This document shows, one piece after another, positions 52,040-64,000 of a stretch of 64,000 nucleotides of DNA. The notes under the pieces were generated by a model. That model was not told where the DNA came from. It was given only the letters and a program-made list of their open reading frames with translations, and did no database searches. The stretch's first letter is position 1; each line of letters begins with the position of its first letter. This stretch comes from Motacilla alba alba (lineage: Eukaryota > Chordata > Aves > Passeriformes > Motacillidae): the NCBI RefSeq assembly GCF_015832195.1, contig NC_052046.1:40372473-40436472 (forward strand). The letters are read 5' to 3'. A program made the position numbers and the translations under genes.

Positions 52040-52350
52040 TAAATATTAGCCATCTAGTATATTCCCTGATGTCAGCACATTGCACTGTCCGTTGTTAATA
52101 ACAACATACCAATTAAAATACAAAGTCAATGGGAGACAAGAATCACCCCATGATTAGATTGTGAGGGTTGCAGGATCAGCCAGGTTAATCTGGGTTTGGA
52201 GCTTTCATAGAGCTAAGTGCTGGACGAGTTCAGATGACATGTGAGATAATTAAAAAGCATTAGAAGGAGGGCTTCACATTTTTGCATTTTGCAAGAAGCC
52301 TTAATGACACCCAGGGTGTTAGAACATAGCATGTATCTTGTTGAGAGAAT
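52040..52350. other. Possible conserved noncoding block
   Basis: A complex, AT-rich block without simple repeats holds a near-perfect palindrome at 52091-52105 (gttgtta, one base, taacaac), similar in layout to HNF1-type or FOX/SOX dimer sites. It also has tttttgcattttgcaag near 52,278. Function and conservation are inferred from appearance only. Confidence 0.25.
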
Positions 52351-53004
52351 AAAATCTCAGTGTTACAACAAAATTGTTTGATTAGACTGTGGAGATGGGT
52401 GAAGAGAGAGAAAAGGGATTAGTATTCGTTTCGCATTTTCTGAATAGCCTAAGGGAAATATAATTAAGTTAGGTCTGTGTATATTTTTGAGACAGCATGT
52501 TCATTGCTAAAAAAAATGTCCGCATTCCCAGGCAGTTAGGCAGGAAGAATGCCTTACTGTGCTTTCACCAAAATAAATAAATTTTAAAAGACCATAGAAC
52601 TGATTTCCTAAAGGAAGCTGAGAACAGTCTGAATGAATTGTGTGGTGAATAGCAGTTGTAAATGAAAAATAATGAGAAGATAGCATCCTGGATTTAAATA
52701 ACTCACAGGCAATGAGTGTAGGAAATTTATTACACTGGCTGAAATGCATTGAGGTAAAACTGAGAAGTGGGACTTCTACTAGAAAATTTTGCAAAGCGCT
52801 TTGGAAATTTATTCGTATGCATTTGTATGTAGATAATTATCTTCAAATTGGCACTGAGCCCCTGCTATAGGAGTAGCTCATGCCCATGCTATTTTCTTCC
52901 CATCACAGTAAAACACCTTGATGGGCTTGACATGAGAATAATTCTGAGCATACAGAAGAGCTCTGATAACATCACAGCCTTGTGGAAAAGCAGCCAAAAA
53001 GACA

Positions 53005-53688
53005 AAGGTGTGAAGGCACAGGGTTAAAAATCCATGGATGCACATCCCCTGTAGATACAGCTGGGTAAACCAAAGCTGCAATTGCCTTCAGGTGCCTCCC
53101 CAGTAGCTAAAAGGGACACTTCCCTGGCCTTTCCAGATAAGCCGCAGAGACCTGAAGTCCTCCAAAGGATTTGGCTCATTTTTGCTCGAAGAAAACATCT
53201 TTGACAGAGAGACCTTCCTATGAAAAAGTGATGAAAACCTAGAGAAAACCTGTTATTTATCTGAGAGGAAGTCAGAGAAAGACGCTTAGGAAAGGAGAAA
53301 GGGTGGATGCCGGGGAAAAGTGGTTTTTATTTAAAAGCATATACGCACATGTATGTATGTATGCATGATAAAAATAAGATGACTGAGAAGGGAGGAGAAT
53401 AAAACAATGATACTTATTTATTTGTGCACAGAAGTCACAAATGAGAGAAGGCAAATGAGAAAAAGAAGATGTATGTTCATAAGTCTGATCAGTATGTTTT
53501 GCCATGAATATTTTGAAAGGCATGAAATAAAAGTCTAGATCCACTTTACTGGTTTTGTTGGACAAATGTTACAAATAATGTGTTGGAAACTAGAATAAGT
53601 TCTTTTTCTGAATTTCTTCACAATTTGAAACAAATAATTGTTTTGGTTTTGCCACAATACTCTAAATATAGGTGTGAAGGCACAGGGA
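53005..53688. repeat. Two exact copies of an 18-bp word
   Basis: The word aggtgtgaaggcacaggg is found at about 53006 and again at about 53670. An exact 18-base match within 64 kb is unlikely by chance, but the flanks do not align, so its origin is unclear. Confidence 0.5.
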
Positions 53689-56600
53689 ACTGAGCAGTTT
53701 GCTTTGTTTATTTTGCAAAAACTTATAAATAGTCACTTCTTGGTGAACATGATGATCACAACTAAAATATATGTCCCTGTAGTCCTTGATCTAAGGATGA
53801 TGGTGCTCTACATTTAGCCAACTCCCCACCTTGACCAACACCTTAGTTGCTGTGGCAGTTTCTGGGATATCCTGGACAATCCACTGAATGATGTCAACTA
53901 CAAATGGACAAAAATTTTGGCTACTTTTACATCACCTGTTCAAGTTAATTCTCTCCAGATTACTCTCACATTCACAAGTAAATGGAAACAAACAAATTTC
54001 TGCTGTCTCAAGAAAATTGTATTTGAGAGTGTTGTGAGTCAATGAGTTCTGGTCCAGACTTATAGGCAGGGAAGCCAGTTAGTGGGATCAAAAAAGGGCA
54101 TATTTATCTCGACTAAAAACGAAATGAATGATTCCCATGTCATACAACGCTAATCCACAGACCTTCCATATGCATGTAGGCTATTTTTTTTTCTCATAGC
54201 AGCTCCAAAACTCACCTCTTCCTCTAGTTTCACCACTAGACTTCTGATTTGTATTTCAAGGTCCTATCTTTACTCCTATTCTCATCTTCAGGCTTGTCCA
54301 ACATGGCATCCACCAGTGTCCCTTCTACCTAGGCCTTGTACTGCACAGATCTGCTGGGATGCCACCATGTTTCCCACCTACTGCTTCTGGGAACAGGCTG
54401 ATATTCCTGGATGTAAGAGAAAAAATGTGAATTGTGTCTGGTTTCTGTCTCTGTCCAGCTATATTTCAATAGCTGGAGAATAAGAATCAGAAATGTGCAT
54501 TTGTGGCTTCTTCTTGGTTTTGCTGCCAACTGCTCTCGCAGCTCATGGTATTTTGCTTCACAAATAGAACCAGTTACTTTTTACTTACTAAAACCCTTTA
54601 TAAACACTGCAATTGCTAATCCTCATGTTTGTGAAAAGAAAGAAGCCATTTAAATCTCAGAAGTTAAGCCTAACCCTTCCTGAACTGTTGCGGCTTGTGG
54701 GAGGAACCATGGGGGATGCTTATCCCAATCGCACTTGTAGACAGCTGGATGCATGGTCATTGAGTGTTCGTCCTAAACAACTTGCGTTGCAAAGTTCTGC
54801 CTAGTGCTAGTGCTCTGAAATGCTTCGTGTTAGCTGATCAGAAAGCAAATTCCATTTCTAAATGCTTTGCAGTTCCCTGGAGATGACACTTGCCTTATTT
54901 TTGTCAGTCTTTCTTGTATTCCCACAGGATGAGATGAGAACAGCTTCATGGATTGCTGGGTCTTGGTAGGACTAACTCAGAGCAGACACGGTTTGCCCAA
55001 AAGAAGAGCCTGTGACATTTCCATGCCTTAACAGCAATTTGAATTACAGATTCAGACAACACAGCCCATTGTCTCTGGTCTAGATTTTTATTTGCAATGG
55101 AGTCAACTTTTTTGAATGAAGTATGCACAAAAATCTAGGAAGCAAATGGAGTAAAATGGGAGTTTGACCAAGATGTAAATTAACTTATATATCAATTCCA
55201 CATTTCATAGGCTACATGTATGTTTGCCATGGCACACCAGACCTCTGAAACACACTGACAGGCTGCAATGACCAGCTCACTAAGCTGCTGCAAGTATGTA
55301 GGAGGTGCATGTGCTCCCCTCTGGTCACTTCCTGCCCCTCAGCCCATCCTGGGATCTCCTTGAAATGAGCAGTTCAGGAGGTGCAGCACATGCACTGCAG
55401 ACAGCAGGTAAGACTGGCAATCATTTCACAAACAGAAATGTTGTTATTCTGACTTCTGTCTAATTTGGGAGAAAATTTGGTGTTTTGGGTTTTTTCCTAA
55501 TGTCTGTGAAATCCTCTTTCCATTAAGAGAGAGCTGTAGAGTAACAGGAGAGCCAGACCAGATTTTTTGGCTCTGGTTACAGCCTCTTTTTCCCTGCAGG
55601 CAGCATAAAAATGCTAAAAGCCTTCCACATGGGTAAAGCAAAAGCTGTGATTTTGACAGGGGAAGCTCAAAGTGCTCAGCAAAACACAGAGCTTCCCTGC
55701 AGCTAATCCCTCCCACCACTCTCCACCACTGAATAAAGGCTGCTGACGTGCTTCCTGATGATGACAGATTTCTGGGCAAAGGAGAGATTGATCCCAGCAT
55801 TGTGACTAGTAGGAGAAGTAAGACAGGGGCCACCATGGAGTCAGAGGTGATCTTTTCAGGGTGGCAAAAGACAAGTAATTCCATCAACACATCTACTCTT
55901 ATTTCAGGCTCTCCATATTCAGCAAAGAGCATCAGCACAACCCTGTGAGGAGACACAAACTCCTTAGAAGAGCACTTCAGATGAAGACTCCTTGAAAGAT
56001 TACTTCATTGTTGTTTCTCCCTCTGCTAGCACCCTGGCTGCTTCAGCACGGCTGGCTCTCGCACAGCGGTTTCCTGGGAAAGTCAGCCAGCCACACCCAG
56101 TGAGCCAACCCACAAAATCATGAGATCATAGGAACCCAAGATTCTCCAGTCTCCCCTGGCTCAACACACAGGGGACCAAATACATACCAGGTTCAGGGCC
56201 CACTCCCTGCTTCATGCAACTGCTGAGGAAGATGCCTCTCACAGTCACTCATTTTCTATCTCATGGGTGCACAAGAGTCTCCCTTGAAAGATACACAGTC
56301 CTCACCACTGACAGATATTAACAGTGTTAAAAAGGCAGGTGGAAGAGCAGAATGAACCCCTCACTCTGTGTGGTATTGCTTCACTTTGGAAGTGTCTCAT
56401 CCCATGGCATTCACCTTCCTCCTCAAAACAGGCTCCAGTATGAAGTATTTGTGTTCAGATTTCACTTGAAACAATTGGTTTCAAAACACATTGGATTCTG
56501 CATTACATCTATTGTCCACTGAGGAGGAGGGGAAGACAATAAATTTAGAAATAAACCAAGAGTGACCCGGAGCACCAAAGAAAATTAAATCAGAGGGAAA

Positions 56601-57428
56601 CCAGGGAAGGCTCATAATAAAAGCATATCCCTTTGAAGCCACCTTCACATACATACTTTTCCCTCTAGCTGCAGCCATTTTGCAGAGCTTTGTTAAAATT
56701 GCATCTCTGCAGAAAGGTTACTTAAAAGAGAGAATTGATTTTTCAGGACCGATGAAAAAAAAACCCCTAAAAACAAGAGTGGTTTTCCTGGCCATGCAGG
56801 AGTTCTTCAATTTCTTTCTAATCTGCATTCATCACAGGAATGAGAGGGATCAAACTACAACAGAGGTCTGTGATGATGGTGCTGTCAGCTGCCTTGGGAA
56901 TGCTCTGTCCAGTCAACAAACTAGTTAAACCACCAAAGATACTGCTGCTGATGTCCTGCAATCCACAAGCAGGTGGCAACAGTGCCGTTTTTGAAGTGAG
57001 TAATGGGGCCACACTGAAAAAGTGCTTCAGTCAAATTTTGTATTGTTGGTTTTGGGCAGCATTTCAGCAACTTAAACAGGAGAAGGAGTGGGAGGATGAG
57101 TGGTCTCTCTGGGCAGCCTGCTGTCTGTTGGAATGAAGCAGAGCAGATGCAACCCTTGTGTGCAGCTGATCACATTTCTGACATGCGGAGATATTTGAAT
57201 TGCAGATTTGTGGCTCTTCCTAATTTCTTGGGCTTTGTTGTTTGCTTGTTTTGTTGTTGTTGTTTTTTATTGAAGCATCAATTTTAAGGAGGCTTTTTTA
57301 CTATTTTTTGTATCAACTATATAACAGTCATGAATGAGATGCAATTACAGAATCACAGAATCCCAGAATAATGAGGTTGGAAGAGACCTCTAAGATCATC
57401 AAGTCCAACCTATGCCTTAACACCTCAA

Positions 57429-58600
57429 CTAGACTATAGCACTAAGTGCCATGTCCAGTCTTTTTTTAAACACATCCAGAGATGGTGATTCTACCACCTC
57501 TCTGGGAAGACAATTCCAGTATTTGATTATTCCTTCAATGAAAAATTTTTTCCTAATATCCAACCTGTACCTTCCCTGACTTAGCTTGAGACTGTGTCCT
57601 CGTGTTCTGTCACTTGCTGCCCAGTGGAAGAGACCGACCCCCACCTGTCTACAACCTCCCCTTAGGATGCAGTAGCAAGCAATAAGGTCACCTCTAAGCC
57701 TCCTCTTCTCCAGGCCAAACAACCCCAGCTCCTTCAAACGTTCCTCATAAGGCTAGTGTTCCAAGCCCCTCACCAGCCTTGTTGCCCTCCTCTGGACACA
57801 CTCAAGCGTCTCAATGTCCTTCCCAAACTGAGGGGCTCAGAACTGGACACAGCACTCAAGATGCAGTCTCTCACCAGTGCTGAGTACAGGGGAAGAATGA
57901 CCTCCCTGGGCCTGCTGGCCACACAATCCCTAATGCAGGCCAGGATGCCACTGGCCTTCTTGGCCACCAGGGCACACTGCTGGTTCATATTCAACCTGCT
58001 GTTGACCAGCACCCCCAGGTCTCTTTCTGCCTGGGCACTGTCCAGCCACAGTGTCCCCAGCTTGTAACGTTGTAGGGGATTTTTGTGGCCAAAATGTAGA
58101 ACTAGGCACTTAGACTTATTAAACTTCATGCTGTTGGACTCTGCCCATCCATTCAACTAATCTAAGTCTCTCTGCAGAGCCCTCCTTCCTTCCAACAGAT
58201 CGACACAAGCTCCCAGCTTAGCGTCATCTGCAAATTTACTAATGAAGGACTCGATACCCTCATCCATGCCGTCTATAAAAATATTAAATAGAACTGGTCC
58301 AAGTACAGAGCCCTGAGGGACACCACTGGTGAGCAGCCACCAGCTGGATGCAGCACTGTTCACCACCATTCTCTGGGCCTGGCCATCCAGCCAGTTCTGA
58401 ACCCAGCAAAGAGCGCTCCTGTCCAAGCCACGGGCTGCCAGCTTCTCCAGGAGTGTGCTGTGGGAGACAGTGTCAAAAGCCTTGCTGAAGTCTAAATAGA
58501 CAACATCCACAGCCTTTCCTGCATCCAGCAGGAGCGTCATCTGGTCAAAGAAGGAGACCAGGTTGGTCAGACATGACCAGACATGACCTTCATAAACCCA
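57429..58600 (-). pseudogene. CR1 ORF2 fragment: reverse transcriptase and C-terminal part, broken
   Basis: Reading the minus strand, this is the reverse transcriptase that copied CR1 RNA at its insertion site. Motifs in order are [25 protein letters not shown] (palm motif with the first catalytic Asp), [16 protein letters not shown], and KFADD, the catalytic FADD box. After these come the thumb-like [24 protein letters not shown] and the C-terminal RRLRGDLI and DVFKKRLD, ending at a TAG at 57429-57431. Four lesions break it: a frameshift at the 10-bp duplication near 58568-58587, a TAG at 58157-58159, a frameshift near 57864-57870 after SALVR, and a TAG at 57753-57755. No functional product is expected. 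The catalytic motifs survive only because the decay is recent. It is not a host gene. Confidence 0.93.
58568..58587. repeat. 10-bp tandem duplication inside CR1
   Basis: The plus strand holds cagacatgac twice in a row. CR1 homology upstream and downstream is in different frames, so this duplication, or indels around it, accounts for one frameshift. Confidence 0.75.
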
Positions 58601-58624
58601 TGCTGACTGGGTCTGATACCCTGG

Positions 58625-61600
58625 CCAATTATACTGGAGAAAAATGGGAATACTTCCTCTGCTTCCAAACATCAGTGAAAACTACAATTAGTTAGTTAAA
58701 GGGTAACCTGTTCCGATTTCCTTACTCTAGAAGCTTGTGTGTGGATGAATTTTATCTTGTTTCCAATTATTAAGTATTCCACTGGGTCTTGACAGCTGTG
58801 GGCTTGGCTGTCCCTAAGCTAAATGTCTTCAAGACTTCTAGGAGCAATGAGGGAATCTCAGAATAGATAAAGGGGGATGTAATTAATTGTAATTGGCTTT
58901 CTCTCAAAATAAATATTTTTATTTGTCAATCAGTTTCTCTTAGCTTGATATCTGGTTGCCAGACATCAAGGCTGGCTGCCCCAAAATGGAGTCCTGACCC
59001 CTACAATGAATCAATAAGGCTTTATCCTTAGAAAGTGGGTCCAGTCCTGCATACTACCTGATCTCTGAGAGAAAACTCAGCCAGCCAGTATGAAATAGTG
59101 GATTTTTTTTTCCTTCACAGTTAAAAAACCTCCAAGACCACTTCAAGCCCATTAGGGCCATTAGTGCTTCACTGGGAATAGGAAGGGCTGAGCTCATAGG
59201 ACACATGGTTTGGCAGGATTGCAGAAACACTTGGAAAACCTTCTGCACCTCTTCTTGGAGGTGTGAAGAGAGTGACCCTGAGTGAGACACCTTGACATAC
59301 TTGTGCTGCATTCACACCTTCGGGCATGGGAATGAACTTGTGAATGGAAGATATCCAAGATGATGAAAGGAATGTGGTAAGGCAATTCAGCATTTCATTC
59401 AGTGCTGTCTAGAATTGTTTGACTGCAGCAGGGTCACCAGCCTTAACTTGCCCTGGGGATTCTTTTGCTCAGAAGCCTGGGGTCAGAAAGCACCCCTGGA
59501 TTTGCTGTTGACTGAGAGCATTGCTATCTGAAGAACAGAAAACTTCTGACAAGACTGATGATTTATTTCAAAACAAAAATAAAAGGGTTAAGAAAGAAGG
59601 AGAAAAAAAATATACCACCACCTACAGATCATCCGTTATGGATACAGCTGTATAACAGAAGCACCAAAACTAAACTCTAAATCTGACATTAATGTTCAAG
59701 ACAACATCCATTACTGAAAATATATTTGTTGTTCTGCTAAACTGGGACACTGCATCTTTGAAAGGAAATCTCTCTTTGTTGGAATTTCTGCATTCTGCAA
59801 GAAATCTTTTTAGAATCTAGTTCATTCCAACATCCTTTGGTAAAAGATGAAGGGATCAGAGAGCAAAACCATTACAACCTCTGTAATGTTAGAACTAAAT
59901 CCCTTCACCCTAAATAACAAGCTTTTTTTGACAAATAACTAAGCCTGGCTTTTTTGACTTCTGCTTCTGCAAGCTAGAATCTTGAGCTATTTTAAATCTT
60001 GTAAGCAGACGAAAGCATATTATTCTTATATTTCCCCTCTATTTATTGCCTCCAGACAATGTCTGGGATAGCACTTTACCTGCTTTCAGGCAGTTTAACC
60101 AGGCAATTACTGATTTTCCCGCAGTTCCCTGGATGAGAAGTACTCACTGCAGGCAGAAAACAAACTGGGATGAACAAAGAGGTAGAAGAAGAAAGAAAGA
60201 AGAAAAGCTGATACTTTTTCTAGGTGTTCTTAATTGTTCCAGCTGCTTCTGTGAGTCTACTTCTCTGCCACCTCATTCCCTGTGCCATTAATTTCTGTGG
60301 CAAGCTAGAGATAGGATGATACAGCAATACACTGGATATAGTTTTCACAGTTTTCACAGAGAAAAATTCTGGGCCCAAATCTGAATGAATGGATCTGCTT
60401 CATTCCTTATAGTACGTAACAGGGTTGAAACCTCTTGCAGGCACAGCTATAACAAATACCAGTCCTGACGAGTAATACCAGTATTGTGGAAGTACTGTAT
60501 ATACCTGCAATTACAGCTCTCTTGTATCTGTGTCTGCACCCAGTAAAGTTATTTGTTTATGGATCATGAAAAATATTGGTTCTTGCTTTTATCAAAATGA
60601 GCACTCTGAGCTGACCCAGGTAGCAGTGTCATAGCAAGCCGAGCTCAGTTATTTGCCTATGCAGAAGTTACCAGCCCAACACATCCATTTTACCTTTATG
60701 AGATTTGATTGGCTGCAACAGTGTTAATCCTGCCTTACAGGGGTGCACATGGAAATGATGCCCAGAGTTTTCATCCACTCTGGTGATTGCTGGGACTGCA
60801 TTATATAACAATAGCTTTTTATTCTACTTAAGTTACCTCTGACAACCTGAAACTGCTCTGAATTGCCCAGACATGCATTTATTTACTAACAACAGAATTT
60901 CTATCCTCTTAAATACCCAAGGAATCGACATAATAAATATTCTCATATAAAATATTTATGTAAGCCTTTACAAAAATATTTAAAATTAAATTAAAGTACT
61001 GATAAAATAGTCTAATTAGTGAGTAAACATAATTTGTGAAACCTAGAATATTGCTAAATAAAGTTCAGCAGCTTAATCATAGCTTTGTTCTGGCCTTGTA
61101 TATGTGTAATCTGCCCATCCCTGTATAGTGTCCTGTGAGAAGACAAAACACATAATGCAAGCCACGTTTTAGCAGGCTTCGCCTTCATATCCGATGCTGA
61201 GTTGTCAAAGCTGTCAGAAGTATACGTAAGATCATGATTTTATTTATATATGATGGGGGGGAAGGGAGTGCGGGGGGACACAAATAAATGGCATAATGAG
61301 CACAGAAACTTTGAAAGAACAGCTTGGCTTTCACACAACAGGCAATGGTACCCTTGAAAACTAAATAATTTTCTTCAGTAGTTTAATGACTGGATGTCTT
61401 TACCTTCCTGTGATGCTTGCCCCCACATGAAGTGAGAATGGCTGTCGAATCCTGTCACACAAAAATCTTCACAGGCTTAATTAACACTAGAAAGCATGTT
61501 AAGCTAAAGGGCTAAATATAAATTTAGCACAAATCACTCACACCTACTCCCTCTCAGTGTCTTTCCCACCTGCTGAATAGTCCCTTTCAGCAGAAGCTGC

Positions 61601-62800
61601 TTTTGAAGCTGACAAAAATCTGATAGTCAGCAAAACACAATAGTGAAGCTGCTTGTTTTCTGTAGTGTCTTTGCTACAGAAAGAACTTCAACCTTCTCTG
61701 CCCACCCCTCTTTAAGGATTTCTCAATCTCTGAAGAGAAGAAAGAAGTGCATGACCCTGCCGAATCAATGCGACTCGTGGAAGGCTGCCCCCACTTGTAT
61801 CCAGTGAGTACAGAAATTATGCCAAATCAGCATCCACACTGCTCTACACAGAGTAAAATATAGGAAGGGAAACGCTGAGGTGAGTTAAGCTCCAAGCTCC
61901 TCATTCTTGCCACTTACAGTTAGTGCCACAAATTTTCTTCAACTTTTCTTTACTCTTTTGTAAATAAGTCTTTCTAATTCTACAGGATCACAGATTCTTC
62001 TGTGATCAAAAGATTTTTGAATTTAGAAAGTGTTCATTCACTTTTTTTTTTAATTAACTTTCCTTCTCTTATGAGCATTGGGAAGGTATTTGCTGGCGTC
62101 AATGAAGTGATGTCCTGATGCCTTAGGAGAATTTAGGCACAGCAGGAACCCCCAAACACCAAGGGAGCAAAGCCCATAAACAGTTGTACAGCATGGAAAA
62201 CTCTTACTGAAAAATAAAGAGAAGAGCTGTGAACATCTGGCATCACAGGCAGTGCTCTGAATACTCTGCATTTATAATGCATGTATGCACAGTGGTGATT
62301 GCTTAACATCCTCCATTGCTTCCTGCCAAGTAAACACCCAAGAGCACTAGAGGGCTTTTGTTGGATCTTTCCAAGCTGGAACACTGGTTTAGGCAGCTTT
62401 TCATCCAGTAGCCCCACTGGTGGGGTCATTTTACTCTTCTTGTAAAAAGTACCTCTGGAGCCCACTTTGGGAATGGAGAGGAGCTGTTGAGGGGATGCAA
62501 AAAAACATTCCCATTTCAAGACTCTTATCCTGCTGCTAGAACAGGAGAGAGGGGTGTTGGCAGCTGTCCCAGTTGCCTTCCCCATCTCTGGCTCCCTGGT
62601 GTGTTGTTGGGTGCTCTCAGCTCATACCCAACAACATCACAGGGAAGGACACTTTGCCATCCTCAGCTAGACCAAACAAATGTGTGTTCAGGCTGGACAT
62701 TAAACCCAGCTGCCTTTCAGCTGCCTCCTGTGACTGCCACACTTTCTGCCTGCAGACAAAATTATGCAAACAAGCCTGAGAGATAGCACAGCCATGATTT
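58625..62800. other. Noncoding stretch
   Basis: No gene is recognised. It holds a G-rich motif at 61,255-61,277 and a strongly AT-rich block near 60,940-61,080 with a TAATTA-containing word. The 150-codon minus-strand frame at 62,133-62,585 has no family signature. Confidence 0.55.
61255..61277 (+). other. Potential G-quadruplex motif
   Basis: Runs of 7, 3 and 6 guanines separated by aa and agtgc meet the usual G3-loop rule if the first run is split into two. It stands out because it lies in AT-rich DNA. Confidence 0.6.
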
Positions 62801-62871
62801 CTATATACATATTTTATATATACATATATAGATAGATAGATCGATAGATAGATATAGATATAGAGATATAT
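62801..62871 (+). repeat. TATA/GATA compound microsatellite
   Basis: Imperfect ata and tata words give way to gata units with a single tcga interruption. On the minus strand it reads as Tyr-Ile and Leu-Ser patterns, which is an artefact. Confidence 0.85.
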
Positions 62872-64000
62872 GAAACTATGCAATACTAATATTCATTTAA
62901 TTGTAATAAGCACTGTGTTATAGGGCCTGGATCCAAAAGTAGAGAGAGAAAGCAGAACAAATCCACAAACCTTGTAGAATTTTTTTTTTTATTAATTTAT
63001 TTATTTGAAATGTCAACTGTCATCGAAATTTCTCATGCACTTTGCCTTCAGCCAAACCTGCTTTGTATTTGTTGTATTTTATTATATATTTTGCCATTGT
63101 TTTTCAATTCTTGACTTCAGAGGCCTGTAAATAGATCTTCAATAATAAATATTTCTTTCCTTGTCATTCATGTTGCATGAAAATTAGTACACCACCAGTC
63201 TGTTTTTCTGATGTTCCACACCTGTATAAACACTTCAAGATACTGCAAGGCAAAATCTAATACCCAGAACCTTAGCGGTATGTAGATTCTTCGCTTCCAT
63301 TGATTTCTTTGAAAATAGTTCATTAATTAGGGAGATTGGTTCTTACTCTACTGATTTGAATCCAGACTAATTTTCCAGTGATTTGTGTCATTCATTTTTT
63401 AACTTTTTGGTTTGTTTGTTTTTTTAAACTATAAGATACAGCTCAGGTAGAGTTTGAATGAATGCAAGAGAATTACAAATCTTTTTCAAATTTCTCAAAT
63501 GTGCCAAAGTGAACTTAGAAATGTAATTCGTGCAGGATCTCCTGTCAGCTTCCCACACAGGCCTACATTAACATAAGAACCCCTATATTCGCCTGACAGT
63601 GCTTCTGTGTTGTTACCATACTCTTTGTTGGACCTATTACAACTGGGTAATCCTAAAAAGCTGGTCAGACAGGAGTCTATTTGAAAATAAATAGTATGAA
63701 AGTTATAAATAAGATTTTTGGGGCTTATGAAGAATTGTCAGATGCCCAAATTAAAAAAAAAAGTTATGTCAATTTAAATGAGAATCATAATCCATATGCA
63801 AGAAAACACAACTGAGATGATATTAGAAATTCCATCTTAATATCAGTCTAGAAATTTTGTCAAATCCTTTGTCACAGTGTGATCCTTTCTTTTTCTAGTA
63901 AGGATCAAGGCTCCACTTTCACTGGACCTCATACAATCAGAAGCACATCTGGAGAATTTGCAGCATTGAAAAAAGAAAACCAACAGAATTCTCTTTGCTT
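62872..64000. other. Noncoding AT-rich stretch
   Basis: No gene or transposon is recognised. The sequence is T- and A-rich with short homopolymers. Confidence 0.6.

Larger units (their letters stand above)
51881..57345. other. Noncoding stretch
   Basis: No gene is recognised. A possible conserved block at 52.04-52.35 kb and an 18-bp word repeated at 53.0 and 53.67 kb are listed separately. The 170-codon minus-strand frame at 55,444-55,956 has no family signature and is probably chance. Confidence 0.55.
57346..58624 (-). mobile_element. CR1 LINE, 5'-truncated, ORF2 and 3' end
   Basis: A non-LTR retrotransposon copy of about 1.28 kb on the minus strand. Its 3' end lies at about 57346, where the plus strand reads acagaatcacagaatcc then aggttggaagagacctc, the classic antisense CR1 3' terminus. 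It continues through a 3' UTR of about 80 bases and the C-terminal half of ORF2. Homology to CR1 fades near 58,624, just after the antisense of a PSQHGF-like stretch, so the copy is 5'-truncated and lacks ORF1 and the endonuclease. The reading frame is still easy to follow, so it is much younger than the CR1 at 11.2 kb. The match to songbird CR1 proteins is strong by motif recall; the subfamily needs a library search. Confidence 0.95.

Noticed and set aside
55444..55956. Minus-strand open frame of 170 codons, the second longest in the window
   Set aside because: It shows no family motif or plausible splice context. The leucine-rich run VLLLLLVTM alone is not evidence of a gene.
1..64000. CRISPR arrays, operons, phage or bacterial genes
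   Set aside because: Repeats here are head-to-tail microsatellites without unique spacers, there are no ribosome-binding-site-led gene runs, and the transposons are vertebrate types.

Overview
The window looks like vertebrate nuclear DNA, most likely from a bird and probably a songbird. Two findings support this. One is a CR1 LINE fragment (about 57.35-58.62 kb, minus strand) whose reverse-transcriptase reading frame is still recognisable, with an older CR1 3' end at about 11.2-11.5 kb. The other is an ERVL-type solo LTR (32,613-33,188) of the kind common in bird genomes, flanked by a perfect 5-bp target-site duplication. The rest is AT-rich, single-copy-looking sequence with many microsatellites. 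I see no bacterial or viral gene organisation.

I find no intact protein-coding gene. The longest open frames (about 120-170 codons) are what chance gives in 64 kb read in six frames, and several others are microsatellites or the CR1 read as protein. The window is best read as a gene desert or a very long intron. The only non-transposon stretch with a protein-like look is 2,774-3,433 (+). One frame there carries a C-X2-C-X16-C-X2-C zinc-ribbon-like pattern but is broken by two stops, so I call it a tentative pseudogene.

Layout: 0-4.8 kb is noncoding with the candidate pseudogene, ending in a run of 31 G. Next come an AAAAC/AAT compound microsatellite (8.64-8.75 kb), an old CR1 3' end (11.2 kb), a 44-nt A run (13.8 kb), GCACA (14.2 kb) and TTAAAA (15.2 kb) arrays, and about 9 kb with nothing recognised (one TAATTA-containing block is only a possible conserved element). 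A GGAT array (24.45 kb) and a 25-bp tandem duplication (24.74 kb) follow. The solo LTR lies at 32.6-33.2 kb and a TA/CA array with a perfect palindrome at 38.6 kb. Two related LTR-like segments lie at 42.5 and 44.8-45.5 kb. Possible conserved noncoding blocks sit at about 46.3-46.65 and 52.04-52.35 kb, with an (AAAAG)25 array at 51.76 kb. The CR1 is at 57.35-58.62 kb, and a GATA-type array lies at 62.8 kb.

No gene pathway can be described. What the window records is retrotransposon insertion, LTR-LTR recombination, decay and microsatellite growth on an otherwise quiet background. Calls of conserved elements are impressions from composition only, because no alignment could be run.
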